64,000 nucleotides of DNA from Adiantum capillus-veneris (GCA_014529385.2 CM043965.1:19395912-19459911); one strand, 5' to 3'. Shown: positions 22,621-34,944, counted from the stretch's first letter. The notes: generated by a model not told the origin, from the sequence alone. Made by a program: numbers and translations.

Positions 22621-24690
22621 GTTACTCTTATGGGGAGGGAAGGAAAAGTTTTTTGACTTTCCAAACCAGAAATCAAGAAGACAAAAAATGGTATAGACGA
22701 AAGAGAGACACCAATATCATGAAAACCCGACCTATGCCATCACTCTCCGGTAAAACAAAATTCTTGATGCAGATAGATGCTAATGATTGTGTCAAGGACA
22801 AAATAACTGGCAGATATCCTCAAACAAAAATTTAAAAATGTCTCAGACATCGAGAAAAACAAGGAAGGATACTCAAGAAAAATCACAAAATAAGAAACCA
22901 CTCATGACCAGAGTCGAGCGGAAAAAGAAATATCAAGAGTTGAAAAAAGCTCTAAAGGAGATATACACAACCGAAATGGAAACCACGGAAGAGGATGGTA
23001 AGGATGTAATGCATGTTCCATCCCATTACAAAAAGTATACTCTCCAAGATTGGAAAATCATAATTGAACAACCTGTTAGGGAACTACGAAAACAAGGTGA
23101 ATATTACGAAGGGCCTGAAAACGCTAAAAGGGTAGACTTGGCTGAACCAGGAGAAGAGGCTAGACCTGCTTACATTTTGAATGACCGAACAGAAGAAGAA
23201 GAAAATCTTTTGCTGAGTTTGTTAAAGGAATACCGGGATATCTTTGCTTGGTCTTATAAGGATCTCAAGGGTGTTGATCCAGAAATCTGTCAACTTACTA
23301 TACCCATGAGAGATGATGCGAAACCAAGTAGATAGAGACCATACACTTATAACAAAACATTTGCCAGGAAGATCAAAGAAGATATTGAAAGCCTAAAGGA
23401 AGTTGAATTCATTTACGAAATTGAACACACAGATTGGGTGTCTCCAATTGTGGTAGTACCTAAGAAGAGTGGAAAATTATGAGTGTGTGTTAATCTCAAA
23501 AGGGTGAATGCAGCTACCATTAGAGACAACTTTTCTCTTCCGATAACTGAGCATGTTTTAGAACGAGTGGCAGGAAAAGAAGCTTACAGCTTCCTAGACG
23601 ACTTTTCGGGATACAATCAACTTTTGGTTGACCCAAAAGCTCATCATAAAACTGCTTTTGCAACAGAATGGGGTATATTTGCCTATCGGGTTATTCCGTT
23701 TGCATTAACTAATGCTCCAGCCACATTTTAGAGGTTGACGAGCCATGCTTTCAAAGAGTATCTTTGGAAATTCTTAGAAGTATACATGGATGATCTATGC
23801 GTATATTCGTCAATTCGGGCTGATCATTTTGAACACCTCAAAAAGGTATTCGAGAAATGTAGACTTTATAAGATTTTCTTAAATCCTGAAAAGTGCACAT
23901 TCATGGGAAGACAAGGGAAAATTCTTGGACATATGGTGTCTAAAAATGGCATAGCTACTGATATTGAGAAGATTCATGTCATTGCCGATTTGCCTAGACC
24001 AACAACAGTCAAGGGGGTACAAGCCTTCAGGGGACATTGTGGATATTGTCGACGGATCATCTACATGTATGCTATAATTGCAAAACCCATGTATAGCTTG
24101 ATTATGCACTTTGAATGGACCGAGGCATGTGAATACTCCTTCATGAAGCTTAAGAAAGCTCTCACCTCAGCTCCGATATTGAAAGCACCCGATTGGGATA
24201 AGGTATTCCACGTACATGTAGATGCTTCAAACTTTGCTATTGGTTGTATACTAGCCCAACCAGGAGATGGGAAAATTGACTTTCCTATTTCTTATGCTAG
24301 CGACAATTGAACATGGAAGAAAATAATTACACCACCACCGAAAGAGAAGGACTAGGAATAGTCTATGCCATTAAAAAGTATAGACATTACCTATTATCTA
24401 ACAAGTTTGTGTTTGTTGTGGACCACCAAGCTTTGTTATATTTGGTCAACAAGCCATACAGCACAGGGAGAATAGTGAGATGGTTCATTATTCTTCTCGA
24501 ATTTGATTTCACTGTGGTTGTAAAAAAAGGCACTACACATCAAGGAGCAGATCATTTCTCAAGGATTGTTTCAGGGGAATTACCTAAAGGGGTAGACGAT
24601 GATTTACCAAATCCTATTTGTTCTCCGTGGAAATGAAACCTAGATGGTCGGAAAACATTGTGTCATTGATGACAATAGCTCAAGTGGATT
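22621..24690 (+). pseudogene. RT and RNase H of element B (decayed)
   Basis: RT blocks are clear: DWVSPIVVVPKK near 23435, FLDDFSGYNQ near 23592, ALTNAPATF near 23703 and catalytic YMDD at 23783-23794. RNase H follows to about 24600 (TTTEREGLGIVYAIKKYRHYL, then GADHFSR). From about 22382 to 24306 one frame is kept and broken only by stops. TGA at 23480 replaces the CGA seen in element C, and TAG at 23729 falls where the RT family has Gln. The frame then shifts by one near 24306. Homology to C ends near 24690, before integrase. Confidence 0.8.
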
Positions 24691-24803
24691 CACAAATACC
24701 ACTTCCTATCACAACTAATTCAATATCATGCTACCCTCTCACATTTTTTGCCTTTTTAATTCCATATCTATCAACAAATAATCCCTTCAGTACTTTATTA
24801 ATA
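24691..24803. other. Short AT-rich junction, origin unclear
   Basis: About 110 bases between the broken end of element B and the Helitron. No motif is seen. It may be half of an LTR split by the Helitron. Confidence 0.4.
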
Positions 24804-24830
24804 CTAGTAAAACGGCGCCGCCTTCGGCGG
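24804..24830 (-). other. Helitron 3' terminus with hairpin
   Basis: CTAG at 24804-24807 and a stem of CCGCC (24818-24822) with GGCGG (24826-24830) around a 3-base loop. A subterminal hairpin about 10 bases from CTRR is the family signature. Confidence 0.75.
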
Positions 24831-24898
24831 TGGCATGGCCACTCTTATCCTCAAGCTTTTCACTCTTGATAAATTTCAAAAAAGAAGATCAAGAAAAT

Positions 24899-24900
<2 letters not shown>

Positions 24901-24959
<59 letters not shown>
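24901..24959. repeat. (CT)n microsatellite in Helitron
   Basis: About 29 uninterrupted CT units. Confidence 0.95.
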
Positions 24960-24962
<3 letters not shown>

Positions 24963-25415
24963 CACACGGGACCATGCCAATCAACTTCAAAATCTGAAGC
25001 AATCTTGCATGCGTCTTCCCTAGATTTGTGAGTGGATTTGTCGCCACTCTGCGCTTAGTGAGAACAAAATAGATGAAGCTGACGGGTTGTTGCCGGCTTG
25101 GTTCTTGCCTGTATATGTGTGCATGCAAGCATGTGTGGCTGCATTCAAAGTGTGCGCCAGCATTGTTCAACAACTTCAGGTAGCTCACCGTAGCTGAGAG
25201 CAGTGTTCGGAAAAATTGTGTCTCAACTTAATATCGTGCCATTCTTAATTTAAAAATTCCGATTGAGAGCAAGGGAAAAAGGTGAAACCGTGCCTCGAAA
25301 AAGAGAAAAATAGTGTGAAACCCTGAAAAATAAACGTAATTTTTTTAAATTTCCTCCGACAGTGTTCCAAAAGAGAGAGCGAGAGGCCCCCTATTGATGA
25401 TGCTGATGATAATCT

Positions 25416-25526
<111 letters not shown>

Positions 25527-25972
25527 CCAATGAAGATGTTAATATACCATGACAATGTGTTGTGCGTGCATCACTCGAGACCGTCCCAACTTCTTAGCAA
25601 CTTCGATCTGACCCTATCCCTCCTTCCCTCCCTCGGCTCGTCTTGCCCAATCTAGCCAGCAGAAATATATTGGGGGAGCAGGACGTGGAGGTATAGAGGA
25701 GCCTGAATTTCTTTCTCTGAAGCGGCGAAATTGGCACGATATAAAGCTGAGGCATTTTTCCCGAATGCTATCCGACTCCAGACCCTGAACCTCTCTCTCT
25801 CGTCATGAAATTGAAATTGAAACTAGCACGATATTATACAAAATATTTTCCCTTGAATTTTCAAAAAAAAATTATAAAATTACTTTTTTTTTTCACCGTT
25901 TTTCTCTATTTCGGGGTGGAATTTCTCCTTGCTCTGAAGCTGCACGCACGCACGATATAAAGCTGAGTCTGA

Positions 25973-26089
<117 letters not shown>

Positions 26090-26149
26090 CTATTGCACGT
26101 GCGCTCTACAGATTCTCTCATGCTTGCACTCTCTGTTTTGCTCAGTGCA

Positions 26150-26217
26150 CACCAGCCAGATGAATCTCTTCCCCGGGGAAGGGGGCGAAATCCCTTCCCC
26201 CATTATAATTGTATAGA
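26150..26217 (-). other. Internal second Helitron 5' terminus
   Basis: On the minus strand it starts TCTATACAATTATAATGGGG after an A. The G-rich/C-rich hairpin around GGATTTCGCC resembles the one just inside the outer terminus at 28647. Confidence 0.65.
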
Positions 26218-26334
26218 TATATAAAAAAATCTTACTATATGTAGCATGAAAACATTCAAATTTAACCAATTTATCGCTTACATGAGATTTACCTCTAAAT
26301 TTTAAGTTTGAAGGTGAGAAAACCTTGGATCGAA

Positions 26335-26490
26335 AACTCGCATGACGAATACACGGCTTCCTGGCCCCTATGCAATTCAAGTTGGGCAACCAAAATGATA
26401 ATGAGGCATGGGTGTTGAATGTGCACGCCATCGACACCGGCGGAACCGTTGATCCCCTTGGATGCTTAGAGTGTCGCTGGGAAATTTACA
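26335..26490 (+). pseudogene. Captured exon fragment resembling stress up-regulated Nod19 (SURNod19)
   Basis: Two adjacent frames give GPYAIQVGQP and, after a small shift, AWVLNVHAIDTGG followed by DPLGCLECRWEIYN. From family knowledge, SURNod19-type plant proteins contain very similar blocks (N-P-Y-G-I-x-V-G-N-P, L-N-V-H-A-I-D-T-R-G, G-C-x-E-C-R). It lies antisense to the Helitron, is short, frameshifted and ends abruptly, so it is a captured gene piece and not a gene. The identification is from memory of the family and should be searched. Confidence 0.5.
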
Positions 26491-26780
26491 ATGAAATATT
26501 AAAAAATGTTACTATGTGTAGCATAAAAACTTTCAAATTTTGCCAATTTATCTCTAAAACATTTCGAGCACTGGTGCTGACTCAGCTCGCTCCCTGCCTC
26601 AAAGGTAAGAGGAGAATCAAGAGACATGAGGGGCTCGAAAAAAACCTAGGTTTAGTGTAATCCCACCTGCATGTGCATGAGTTACCTCTAAATTTTAAAT
26701 TTGAAGATGGGAAACCTAAAATGAAATGTTTTTCTGTAGCCAACTTTCAAATTCTCCTCTAAATTTGTTTTCAAATGCAT

Positions 26781-27422
26781 GCAACAGAAAAACAAATCGA
26801 GTACTTGACGTGGCGACTCATCGCTCGTTCTTCATCTGTCGCAACTTGCTAGAACCTCCAGAGGAGCAATGTCAACACTGATTGGGAAAGCAAAGGATCA
26901 AGAGACAGTGGAGAGAGAGGGGGGGGGAGAGAGAGAGAGAGAGAGAGAGGCTACTGCGACCTCTGGCTATACAGGTTGATCCCCGTGTTTGCTCGCTCTT
27001 TCTCTCTCGCAACCTACAGTCACGACTCGTCGAGAGAGAGAAAGAGAGAGAGAGAGAGAAGCTGATGCTATCGCGTTGCTTCACTTGCTACGGTCGTGTT
27101 ACATCATCTGCTGCAATCGTGTTGCATCACGATGTTGATCACATTGACAACAAAAGCGGTCGTGTTGCATTGAAGACCTCTTGCAGCATTGCCATTCTTG
27201 CAGACGCGCAATAGCAGGCCCAGTTGCATGTGCGCAACAGCTAGCTCGTCCCTTCTTGCAGGCCTTGATAGACTTCCCTTTGAACTCGAGAGCAACAGAA
27301 AAACAAATCGAGTACTCGACATGGTGACTCATCGCTCGTTCTTCATCTGTCGCAACTTGCCAGAACCTCCAGAGGAGCAATGTCAACACTCATTGGGAAA
27401 CCAGAGGATCAAGAGACAGTGG

Positions 27423-27457
<35 letters not shown>

Positions 27458-27536
27458 CTACTGCGACCTCTGGCTATACAGGTTGATCCCCGTGTTTGCT
27501 CGCTCTTTCTCTCTCGCAACCTGCAGTCACGACTCG

Positions 27537-27620
<84 letters not shown>

Positions 27621-27851
27621 CTGATGCTACCGCGTTGCTTCACCTGCTACGGCCATGTTACATCATCTGCTGCGATCGTGTTGCATCACGACGATGATCA
27701 CATTGACAACAAAAGCGGTCATGTTGCATTGACGACCTCTTGCAGCATTTCCATTCTTGCAGACGCGCAATAGCAGGCCCAGTTGCATGTGCGCAACAAC
27801 TATCTCGGCCCTTCTTGCAGGCCTTGATAGACTTCCCTTTGAACTCGAGAG
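26781..27851. repeat. Tandem duplication, two ~510-560 bp copies, in Helitron
   Basis: Copy 1 (26781-27291) and copy 2 (27292-27851) both start GCAACAGAAAAACAAATCGA and end TTTGAACTCGAGA. They differ by few substitutions and mainly by the length of (GA)n tracts (26926-26949 and a short one near 27032-27058 in copy 1; 27426-27456 and 27539-27617 in copy 2). No coding function is recognised. Confidence 0.85.
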
Positions 27852-27866
27852 TACGACGTGCGAGTC

Positions 27867-28109
27867 ATGGCCCAGCTCCTTGAATCCATAGCCATGGTAC
27901 TTGGTGTTGCCCAAGGCATACTACTATCCTATGTTGTGCTCTACTTTTTCTAGGACTACTTCACCAACCTCGGCATCAGTGTTTCTTGCATCTTTGTGTC
28001 CTCGTTCATCATCGCACTCCCCAACATCTTTCATAAGCGTGTTGCGCTTGCACACGGTACTGCCATCGTCTGCATCACCGCCCTGGCTCCAACACCCCCA
28101 CATGGATAG
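27867..28109 (+). pseudogene. Hydrophobic protein fragment, one internal stop, in Helitron
   Basis: ATG 27867 opens an 80-codon frame with a single TAG at codon 29. Before the stop it reads MAQLLESIAMVLG then a hydrophobic run. After it comes another hydrophobic run near SCIFVSSFIIALPN, so at least two membrane-like segments are present. Base composition differs from the surrounding GA-rich DNA. It looks like a captured piece of a membrane protein gene. I do not recognise the family. Confidence 0.4.
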
Positions 28110-28211
28110 TTTTCTACGGGATAGTTTTCTACAGCATGAAAACTCTCTTGGGATAGTTTTCTATGGCGTGAAAACTCTCTTCTTCTTCTTCTTCTCTCCC
28201 GCAACGTCCTG

Positions 28212-28330
<119 letters not shown>

Positions 28331-28647
28331 ATGTAGGCTACAGATGTTGGTTCTGATCTCTCTGGCGCGCGCAAGTCTTGAAGAACTACACATGTCTCTC
28401 TCTTTCATGGGATGTAGGCTGCAGATGTAATTTCTCTCTCTGGCGTGCGGGAGGCTTGAAGAACTGCGCATGCGAAATAAATTTGAAGGCCAACTGGGCA
28501 GGTGAAATAAATTTTGAAGGTCGCCTGTCATTTCACCTTTCCGTCCCTCAGATAAAATCTCTCTCACTGACTTGCCGGATGCACCTAAGAGCGCCATGTG
28601 TCAAGGGGGGGGGGCGGAAATCCTCCCCCTTTTATACTTAGTATAGA

Positions 28648-29741
28648 TTTCCCATGCTAATAAGTACTCCAATAATGTGTGTATCCCAAAGGCACTTTTT
28701 TCCCACTGGGTTTTTTCCCTTTGGTCATCCAGGTATTAGACCCTAATTTAGACCCTCTTCATTCTACTTTCCTTGTACATACTTTTCATAAATAAACATT
28801 AGTCTCATCATTATGCTATTACCGCTGCCAAATGTTGGGGGTCCCATCATTGCAATAGCTCTAATGACCAACAAAATTACCAATCCAGAGGGATGAGCTA
28901 CCCGGCTAGGGCATGGAGACACACACGGTTAGCGAGCTAATTGTGGCAACACAAATGGTTAACTCTACCTGGTGAGCTTCTCGGCCTATGGAGGAGCTAA
29001 GCCACAATGAAGGGCAATCTCCATATCCACTTCTCTTCACCTCTAATCAACCCAATCACACACACTACGATTGCAAGATGCACACAACACTAATCCTATC
29101 ATGCAACACACTAATTGCAAGCACACACACATAGATCTATCGAGAACCACACTCCAATCAAACCTAAATGCACACACAAGCAAAATAGGGCAATCACACA
29201 AGATTAGAGAGGGATTAATCACTAATTAGTTAAGATCTAATTAATCTAAGCATCATAGGCAATCATAAGAAGTAAGAGAGAGGCATAGTGAGAGAGAATG
29301 AATCATTGATTAGTGTTAAGTAAGTCTCATGAGCAAGGAGAAGCTCAAGGACTCCATAGCCACCCACCTCAAGAGCTCTCACCAAATAGTGCTCTCAACA
29401 AATGACTTGAGAACCCTAATTTCTTTTACACACTGCCTTATATACCTAGGTTAAAAATATACAATATCGGGGCGCCCAAGGCCTTGAGGGCTCACCACTT
29501 ACTAAATCTGCAGCCTAGGCATAGTAAGTGACCTATTCTTTACAACTTGGAGCTCCCATTGAGCCCGTAACACATTAAAATATTACAATGGCTTGAAATA
29601 AATCAAGAATTTACAATACGTGACCATTTTGGGAAAACGTGGAAAATGTGTAACTCCAATCTTTACTGCTTCTTCATGTTGATCTTTGATGTGCATCCGT
29701 ACACCTTTGGTATTTAGCAGCTTCTATTAACTGATCTTGAC
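28648..29741. other. Intergenic; possible copia-type LTR scrap at the start
   Basis: 28648-28830 contains CCCACTGGGTTTTTTCCC, a motif common in the R region of plant copia LTRs, followed by an AATAAA-like site. This suggests an LTR fragment that the Helitron may have split. The remaining ~900 bases are AT/CA-rich without a gene. Confidence 0.4.
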
Positions 29742-30317
29742 TCAGTTAACACTTCGCTTTTTGCCTTTTCTATCTTCTTCGCTCAAGTCAAATGAGCTAC
29801 AACAATTGTCAGAAGAAGAAGAAGAAGAACTGGGTACTCCTTCAAATCGAACACGCTTCTTCTTCTTTCTTGCCTTTTCAAAAGTAGACTGATGACCCAA
29901 ATAACCCAGGAAGTCAATGACTTTTTTCCGCTTTTTGTCGTGATTTTTCACTTTGTTCTGTACGTCAAAAAGCTGAGCAATTCGTGCATCAACCACCTCT
30001 TCTAATTCTTTCTCTGTATACCACTTGGGAGTAGGAGGTTTCTTGAGAGCAGGTTTTCGGGGTGGTTTTGTGGTCTTTTGCCACTGCGTGTGCACTTCCT
30101 TGAAAGAAGTCTAGCTTATATATTCTGGCAATTTTGGGTCCTTTGCAAAATTAAGCATCATCTTTGTTGCATTATCAATCAATTGTTGACGCTCTATCTC
30201 TTGATGGTCCACCTGAGTAGGCCGAGGTGGGCCATACTCCTTGCCTGAATCTTTGTTGTGATCCCTTCTCGCATCTTTGGATGCCGAGGGAGTTGAGTGA
30301 TCTTTGCCTGAAGCCAT
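29742..30317 (-). pseudogene. Copia-like gag remnant, minus strand, one internal stop
   Basis: A single frame runs from ATG at 30317 down to 29742, interrupted only by TAG at 30111-30113. The product is about 190 residues: a charged N-terminus (MASGKDHSTPSAS), a helical middle (IERQQLIDNATKMMLNF), a Lys/Pro-rich stretch, and a Ser/acidic C-terminus (SSSSSSSDNCC). No zinc knuckle or capsid core is recognisable. It lies about 60 bases inside a copia-type PBS on the same strand, which makes an element-encoded gag-like protein the likeliest reading. Confidence 0.45.
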
Positions 30318-30375
30318 AGGTGCTGCATTAAAAAAAAGTAGGGATCTGATTTCTTGTAGGAGAGAAATTAGTCGT

Positions 30376-30387
30376 GCTCTGATACCA
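30376..30387 (-). other. Copia-type primer-binding site (initiator Met tRNA)
   Basis: On the minus strand the sequence is TGGTATCAGAGC, the standard plant Ty1/copia PBS. Two bases upstream, ...GTTACA fits an LTR end. Confidence 0.7.
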
Positions 30388-30388
30388 T

Positions 30389-30780
30389 TGTAACAGACTT
30401 GGACACTCTAAGTTGAGAATCTACCGCGACAGCACAAATAACCACTTCAAAATAGTTCACAATTCACAATTGATTCGACACTGGTCCGGTGGAGTTCCGT
30501 GCCTAGAGATATTGGCCCCAAAGACTGGCGCCCCTTTCGGTATTTCTTTTTGTATTAATCTGAGTTCAAAGTACAAGAGTGCGGGTAGATGCTCACACTC
30601 AGACTCTACGTCTAGATGCTCTGAGTTATGAGGCCCTGCCTGCTTATTGAAAGAGTATAAGGGATGCCAAAAGCAGAGCCCCAAAAGCTTCAAAAGCTGA
30701 AAAATTAAAAGCTTGTGCCTTTTCTCTCTCAAGTTCTCTCTCTCTTGCCCAAAAAATAAAGCAAAAGAGTTCTCATTCTC
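30389..30780 (-). mobile_element. Probable 5' LTR fragment of the minus-strand copia-like element
   Basis: Sequence adjacent to the PBS on the LTR side, ending in CA on the minus strand. The far end is not found because a (CT)n tract and other DNA follow, and no second LTR was seen. The extent is a guess. Confidence 0.35.
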
Positions 30781-30813
30781 TCTCTTTCAATTTGTGTAGA
30801 AAAAGAAAAAAAA

Positions 30814-30958
<145 letters not shown>

Positions 30959-31145
30959 CATTGTGTAGCTTAAAGCAATGCAAAATCAGCACTACTTTTT
31001 TGTTTTCCTACTATCGTGAAATGCGAAAATCCGTACAGCAAGCCATGTGTCAGCTTTTCCCCGCAATTCTTGGGCTGCCGTATAGCCAACCACGTTTGCA
31101 TGCCATGTCATCATTCCCGGTAGTCTGCAGCAGCCAGCCCGCCAA

Positions 31146-33200
31146 ATGTGTGTGTACCAGGGGCAGCCATGTCACCAGATTGTGACAGGGTGTTGCAAGT
31201 ATGTGGAAAATCATATCAATGACTGTGATAAGGTCTTGTCAAGGTTAAAAAAAGTGAAACTTACCTTGTCTGGGCAAAAACTAGTGTTTAGTGTGAATGA
31301 AGTTCTTATTGTGGGGCCTATGTGTGGGCCATATGGTAGAAGGCCTTGTCCAGCAAATATTGATGTGATTCAAAGAATGAAAGAGATATGTACTAATGTC
31401 ACTGAGGTTTGAAGGTTCTTGGGTACATGTGTTTTTATGTTATCTGGATTCCACATTATGCGCATGTAGCAGAACCTTTGTACGAACTTTGCAGAAAGAA
31501 CCAACAATTACAATGGGAGGTAATGCATACACATGCCATGAGAAAATTAAAGAATTTGTTGCTTGTCTCCAACTTTGAGAAAAGTAACATATGAATGTGG
31601 AAGACATGTAACTGTGACATTCTAGCCCCACAGGAATTGGATGGGCAATTGAACAAGATGATGATGATGGCAAGCAATATGTGGTAAGATTTGGAGTAAA
31701 GGTCCTAGGTGATTGTCAGTGCAATTATCCACAAGTGAAAAGGGAATTATGGGGATTAGTCACAGCATTGAAATGTGACAAAGAGTATTTAACATGAGAA
31801 ATTGTAATAGTAGAGACTAGCAAACTAATTGTCTACCCCTTCTTGGAATGATCACAAGCTGTTCAGCTCCCGACTTTGCTATGTTGAGATGGATTGCTTA
31901 CATAAAGTGCTTAAATCTTGAATTTAAGCATATTGTGGGGAAAGATAAATCCAGTTGCGGATATGCTTTCAAGAACAAGGTATGAGAATGAATAAGACAT
32001 GGTTGTCGAGGGTGATGATGTAGGGACGAGGTTCTATAGTAGCTCTCATACCAAGGGTGATCATGTTTACCTGCCAAATGCACTTGAGTCATTTATAGAG
32101 GACCTATATCAAGGTGACTGGTTGCTCATTGGACGCTATTTGAGCACTTTGACAAGGCAAGAAGGGTGGACTAATCAAAAGTTCAAAAGAATATGAATAA
32201 AGGCTTATGGATACTTTTTGAAAGATGGGTGTTTATGGAAGCATCCAAAACAAAAAAAAATGGGATTCCATTGAGAGTTGTGAATGATAAGAACACCCAA
32301 AATAAGCTTATGAAAAAAATCATGAGAGTCTTTATGCTGGACATAGAGGTGTATGGGCCACCTTTACTCAAATGAAAGAGAGGTATCGGTAGAACGGAAT
32401 GTATAAAGATGTATCTCACTTTGTGGAGTCTTATGAAACCTGTCAAACATATTCAAATGTATGTCATCGTGATGGGTTGCAGCCTACCGACCCATTGGCC
32501 ATGCATTATAAGTGGGTAGTAGATCTGGTTACAATGCCATTGGGCTTATGAAAAATGAGATACATAGTGCTTGCATAAGAAGACTTAACCAACCATGTTG
32601 AAGGTCGTTCTCTAAGAACAAAAATCACGAAAGGAACATGCAAGCTCCTTATGGATGATGTAATTGGCCATTATGACTGTGTTGGGAAAATAATAGCAGA
32701 CATGGGTGAGTCGGATGCTGACAAAGCCAAGAATTTTTTTTTTGGGTTGGGCGTTAAACTTGATCTCGCTCCTACATATAATCTTGAAGGAAATGGTAAA
32801 TCAAAGTGTGGCATGCAAAGGAAAACTAGAAGAGTGGCCTACATTACTACCTTATTCTTTATGAATCAATCGTACAACTCATAGCTCGGTTACTGGTTAT
32901 ATGCCTTTTGAGTTGATGGATGGTCAAAAACCTGTAATGCCAATTGAGGATGTAGTTCCCACATGGAATGCATTTCCTTGTGAGGATGGAATGAGTACAA
33001 AAGACCTTCTTGCTTTACACATACAGCAGCTAGAAAGAAGGCCTCAAGATATTGAGATTGCAGTAAAACAATTGAAAGATGCAAGGTTAAAGAATAAGGA
33101 TAGATTTGATAAGAGGAATAGGCTCAAACCTAAAGCTATTGCCAAAGGTGATTGGGTGTTGGTGTATGATAGTAGTCTTGACAACCAACATTCACCCACG
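31146..33200 (+). pseudogene. Decayed gypsy pol (RT end, RNase H, integrase)
   Basis: This is a different gypsy family from A, B and C. Near 31200-31420 the thumb-side end of RT is recognisable (VLSRLKKVKLTLSGQK, then RFLGTC). RNase H scraps follow near 31740 (KRELWGLVTALK), with a connection block near 31885 (LRWIAYIKCLNLEFKHIVGK). Integrase pieces are at 32450-33180: VVDL for the first Asp, ADMGESDA where S-D-N-G is usual, and NGKSKCG where N-G-x-x-E is expected, so two catalytic residues are damaged. A C-terminal RFDKRNRLKPKAIAKGDWVLVY block ends it. Stops and shifts are frequent. Confidence 0.6.
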
Positions 33201-34349
33201 ACCCCTTCCTCTTGTAAAGCTTCTAGATTTGCCTCTTCCAAAACTAGAGTCAGCTGAAGATGAGGGGGTAAGAAAGGAAGTAAAAGAGGAGCTAGGAGAG
33301 AAAAGTGTGTTGGGTATTTTTTGTAAAGGAGACTCATCATCCTCAAAGTTAGGCTTCAGAAGACCCAGAAGTTTTTTAATCCCTTTGTAAGAACCATAAG
33401 TGGTAAGGAGCATCCCAGGTTCATTAGCCCCAAGCTCTTTAAGCATCTCCACCATGAGAGTGTAGAATTGTATGAAAGCAATTTGTGCCAACACCAACTC
33501 CTTGGCTTGTCCTTCTAACCAAGAGTAGATGAGAGTAAGATGAAAGGAGGTAGGCTTCTCTGGGAATATTGATTCCAAATTGTTGAGAGAAAACCAAACA
33601 TCATGGTTGAACCATATAATGCTTGACTCACAAGAATCTTTTGGGTCGCAAAATTTCCAAGCACATTGAGATACAGTCTATAAATGTTCCAAACCAATTC
33701 AACATAGTATTCAACATTGTTTTACAGGATTCCATGAGACCTTGGGCTCTCACATATAGACCTGCATTAGAGTCATATTTCTTAGTCCAAAAAGTTCATG
33801 TTGAGTGGGGCTTTAATCAACTCACCCTTGTCCAAACATTGCACTCCTTTAAGTATTTTTAGCCAAGAGTCCTCCATTGTAGCAAAAGGTAGATTTGCCA
33901 AAAATACCTATGTGTCTTGATCGAGATGGGTGCCACAAAACCTTTATTAGGGAGTAACCAAAGATTACATTCTACCCCCAATGATTGAACCTGCACCGGC
34001 TGTATAGGTAGAAAGGGAAATATTCTATACACTTTAGGTGCCAATTCCAAGAGTGACATCTCACTAAGAGAACATAAGTCTTTTTGAAATCTTTAACATC
34101 TTCAACAGTAGCTACATCTCTACAAAACAGACTATTGGTTGGAGGGAGAATTGGAACAGTCAAGGCTATGACAAAGCTAGGGATGAGCCCACAATGTTTG
34201 CTGAGGAGATTAGCAAGTTTATGAGCTTTGGAGATAGTCAAGATATTAGCATTAATGTCGGTAATAATTGATATTCCTTCCTTACTATTTTTTACCAACA
34301 CAACCAAAGTTTTGACCCAATTGTCAAAGGAAACTATATGCAAACCCAT
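33192..34349 (-). pseudogene. Unidentified broken coding region, minus strand
   Basis: Read on the minus strand, 34349-33972 is open for 125 codons (HIVSFDNWVKTLVVLVKN near the start). It continues after a shift at 34059-33859 (SLLELAPKVYRIFPFLPIQP). A further open piece at 33578-33192 contains LVLAQIAFIQFYTLMVEML and a Ser/Arg/Gly-rich end. The pieces read like real protein and not noise, but frameshifts, stops or introns separate them. I do not recognise a family. It could be an old host gene fragment or an unfamiliar mobile-element protein. Confidence 0.35.
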
Positions 34350-34944
34350 TTGCCTAGTTTTATCGTAACCACACCCAACAAAGAAAACCTGACCTAGAGC
34401 AATTCTAGGATCCTAACCTTGAACCAATTGTAAGACCGGTTCTAGGTGCTATTGTGTGTGTTTTTTGTTATCTACATCTACTGCCCACAAACAAACATTA
34501 TATGTTTAAAGACCAAGGAACCCTGATTAAAACAAGATATTCTGTCTTACATAGAAAATTTTGTACAAATGAATAATGTCACGTTGGTATAAGTCACCAT
34601 CCTAGAAAAGTACAATTTTTTTCTCAAACCTTGAACTTGCAACCATTCTTCCAATGAGTATAGTAACCAAAAACCCGAACCAATGAAAGTAGCCCTCACC
34701 TTCACCCATAGAGACAACACAACATTCAGTTGACATTGGCTCTGTATGTAGGTGATGCATGGGCATCCTAGGTGTTATCCATGTCACAAAGGTACAACTT
34801 TTTGGTGAAAGTAATAAATCATAAAGGAAAAATTATATGATAACAAAGCAACCATATCAGTGAGTATTTCTCAAAATCTCAACACCTTATTGCAATATAT
34901 GTTACAACCTAATGAAAACGACACAAGATTTTCAAATGAGGCAT

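Larger units (their letters stand above)
15676..24690 (+). mobile_element. Ty3/gypsy element B, 3'-truncated
   Basis: Element B has an LTR (15676-16598), PBS, a 1.9 kb palindrome-bearing leader, gag, protease, RT and RNase H. It stops near 24690 shortly after RNase H. Integrase and the 3' LTR are missing. Coding order and sequence match element C closely, so the two are related families in the Athila/Tat-like part of Ty3/gypsy. Many in-frame stops and several frameshifts make it a dead copy. Confidence 0.8.

Noticed and set aside
22382-24306. Alternative genetic code or programmed readthrough explaining the in-frame stops
   Set aside because: All three stop codons occur, at scattered non-conserved places, and the aligned codon in the other element is usually sense. 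Ordinary decay fits better.
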